NCBI GenBank assembly: GCA_902491915.1
Contig: CABUJL010000016.1
Location: 1-24,930 of the forward strand
Direction: 5' to 3'
Origin: an uncultured Collinsella sp.
Lineage (GTDB): Bacteria > Actinomycetota > Coriobacteriia > Coriobacteriales > Coriobacteriaceae
Length of the DNA: 24,930 nucleotides
Both the position numbers and the translations under genes were made by a program. The notes under the pieces were generated by a model that did not search any database, was not told where the DNA came from, and worked only from the letters and a program-made list of their open reading frames with translations. Below are positions 23,336 through 24,930 of the stretch, in pieces (the stretch's first letter is position 1; the number at the start of each line of letters is the position of its first letter).

Positions 23336-23375
23336 AAAAGAGCGGGGCTGGATTCAAGTCCAGCCCCGCTCTTTT
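23336..23375. terminator. Bidirectional intrinsic terminator
   Basis: Perfect 17-base inverted repeat (AAAAGAGCGGGGCTGGA and its complement) with a six-base loop. A/T runs on both flanks let it serve the flavodoxin gene on the plus strand and the ABC ATPase gene on the minus strand. Confidence 0.92.
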
Positions 23376-23398
23376 GCAACGGCAGTTACATCAACCGG

Positions 23399-24148
<750 letters not shown>

Positions 24149-24160
24149 GACAGGACCTCC

Positions 24161-24930
24161 TTACAGACCGGCGATATGATCGGCGGGCGTCGCGACAACC
24201 TGTCCGGCGCTCTTGGTGGGACGCTTCTTCTTGGTCTCGGCCGTGCCCAAAAGCCTCGCCTCAAGACCGCTCACCAAGCGCGCAAGCGGCAGGGTAATGA
24301 CCAGATAGAACAGAGCGGCAACCACATACGGCGTGATGGAGCCCGTCGTGGCCACGATGGTGCGGGCGTTCATGACGATCTCGACGACACCCACGGCGGC
24401 AAGCAGCGACGTGTCCTTGTAGAGCAGGATGAACTCGCTGGTCAGCGTAGGCAGGACATTGCGGAACGTCTGCGGAATCATGACATAGAGCAGCGTCTGG
24501 AAGGCATTCATGCCCAGCGAGCGAGCAGCCTCGTTTTGACCCTTGGGGATCGACTGAATACCGGCGCGGAAGATCTCGCACAGGTAGGCGGACGAGTTCA
24601 TGGCCATGACGATGACGCCGAGCACATAGTCGTCAACCTTGACGCCGGCCAGCGGCAGACCGAAGAACGCGATGTAGATCTGCAGGAACGCCGGCGTACC
24701 ACGGATGATATTCACATAGATACCGGCAAGGCAACGCAGGATGCGCGACTTGGAGATGCGCATGAGCGACAAGGCAAAGCCAAAGGGAATTGCCAGCGGA
24801 AACGCCACGAGCACGATCGAGAGCGACATGAGGAAGCCTTTGAAGACGATCGGCAGGCTCTGGACCAAAATGACCGGGTTCAGGAACAGGCGCAGGAACA
24901 TGTTGGAATTCCATGCCTCGACCCACGGCT
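24161..24930 (-). CDS. Polar amino acid ABC transporter permease (5' end beyond window)
   Basis: Permease of the HisMQ/GlnP type with about five membrane spans. The family EAA loop is visible as GQNEAARSLGMNAFQTLLYVMIPQ, preceded by IIRGTPAFLQIYI and the AYLCEIFRAGIQSIPKG segment. After the last span is a 30-residue basic tail (AETKKKRPTKSAGQ). An ATG at 24901 is possible, but it has no ribosome site. The frame stays open upstream to the window edge (PWVEAWNSN precedes it), so the true start is probably further right. It could even be a solute-binding-domain/permease fusion. It is paired with the ATPase downstream. Confidence 0.9.
   Translation of the reverse strand, partial: PWVEAWNSNMFLRLFLNPVILVQSLPIVFKGFLMSLSIVLVAFPLAIPFGFALSLMRISKSRILRCLAGIYVNIIRGTPAFLQIYIAFFGLPLAGVKVDDYVLGVIVMAMNSSAYLCEIFRAGIQSIPKGQNEAARSLGMNAFQTLLYVMIPQTFRNVLPTLTSEFILLYKDTSLLAAVGVVEIVMNARTIVATTGSITPYVVAALFYLVITLPLARLVSGLEARLLGTAETKKKRPTKSAGQVVATPADHIAGL

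Overview
The window looks like a chromosomal segment of a host-associated actinobacterium of the class Coriobacteriia, most probably Collinsella or a close relative. This is an inference from high G+C with strong AGGAGG-type ribosome sites, an Actinobacteria/Bacillus-type LexA box, a DUF3793-flavodoxin pair and an anaerobe-type sugar catabolic gene set. No rRNA, tRNA, CRISPR array or transposase was found.

Positions 1-10489 (all minus strand) hold a ten-gene catabolic operon behind a GntR/UTRA regulator. Read 5' to 3' from 9527 it encodes a YfcC-type carrier, a YtcJ-like amidohydrolase, a FrlC-type epimerase, a FrlB-type SIS deglycase and a FrlD-type PfkB kinase. After an internal hairpin come a second PfkB kinase, a second amidohydrolase, a YjbQ/UPF0047 protein, a BtpA/SgcQ TIM-barrel protein and an FGGY sugar kinase that runs off the window. 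The FrlB/FrlC/FrlD set points to use of fructoselysine-like Amadori compounds. The extra kinases, the YjbQ and BtpA proteins, and two amidohydrolases with altered metal-ligand motifs suggest a substrate or route beyond the known frl pathway. A promoter and a 10+3+10 palindrome lie just ahead of the first gene.

Positions 10500-12206 (minus) carry two HAD phosphatases and a hairpin that seems to be both their terminator and part of the gntR promoter. Positions 12207-15565 (plus) hold an unrecognised helical protein, a ClpP-like serine peptidase with intact triad, and a VirD4/TraG-type coupling ATPase interrupted by an in-frame amber codon. No relaxase or other secretion gene is visible.

Positions 15644-17401 (minus) hold pgi. 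Around it are a palindromic repeat (a second, better copy is near 19445-19528), a decayed iron-dependent alcohol dehydrogenase and a PAP2 phosphatase. From 19528 a SOS-type promoter with a LexA box drives a UmuC/DinB-family polymerase and a YolD-like partner. A small membrane-anchored heavy-metal-associated protein follows on the minus strand behind a CsoR-like palindrome; its terminator appears to lie inside yolD. A DUF3793-flavodoxin pair has a DtxR-like half-site at its promoter. The window ends with the ATPase and permease of a polar amino acid ABC importer on the minus strand.
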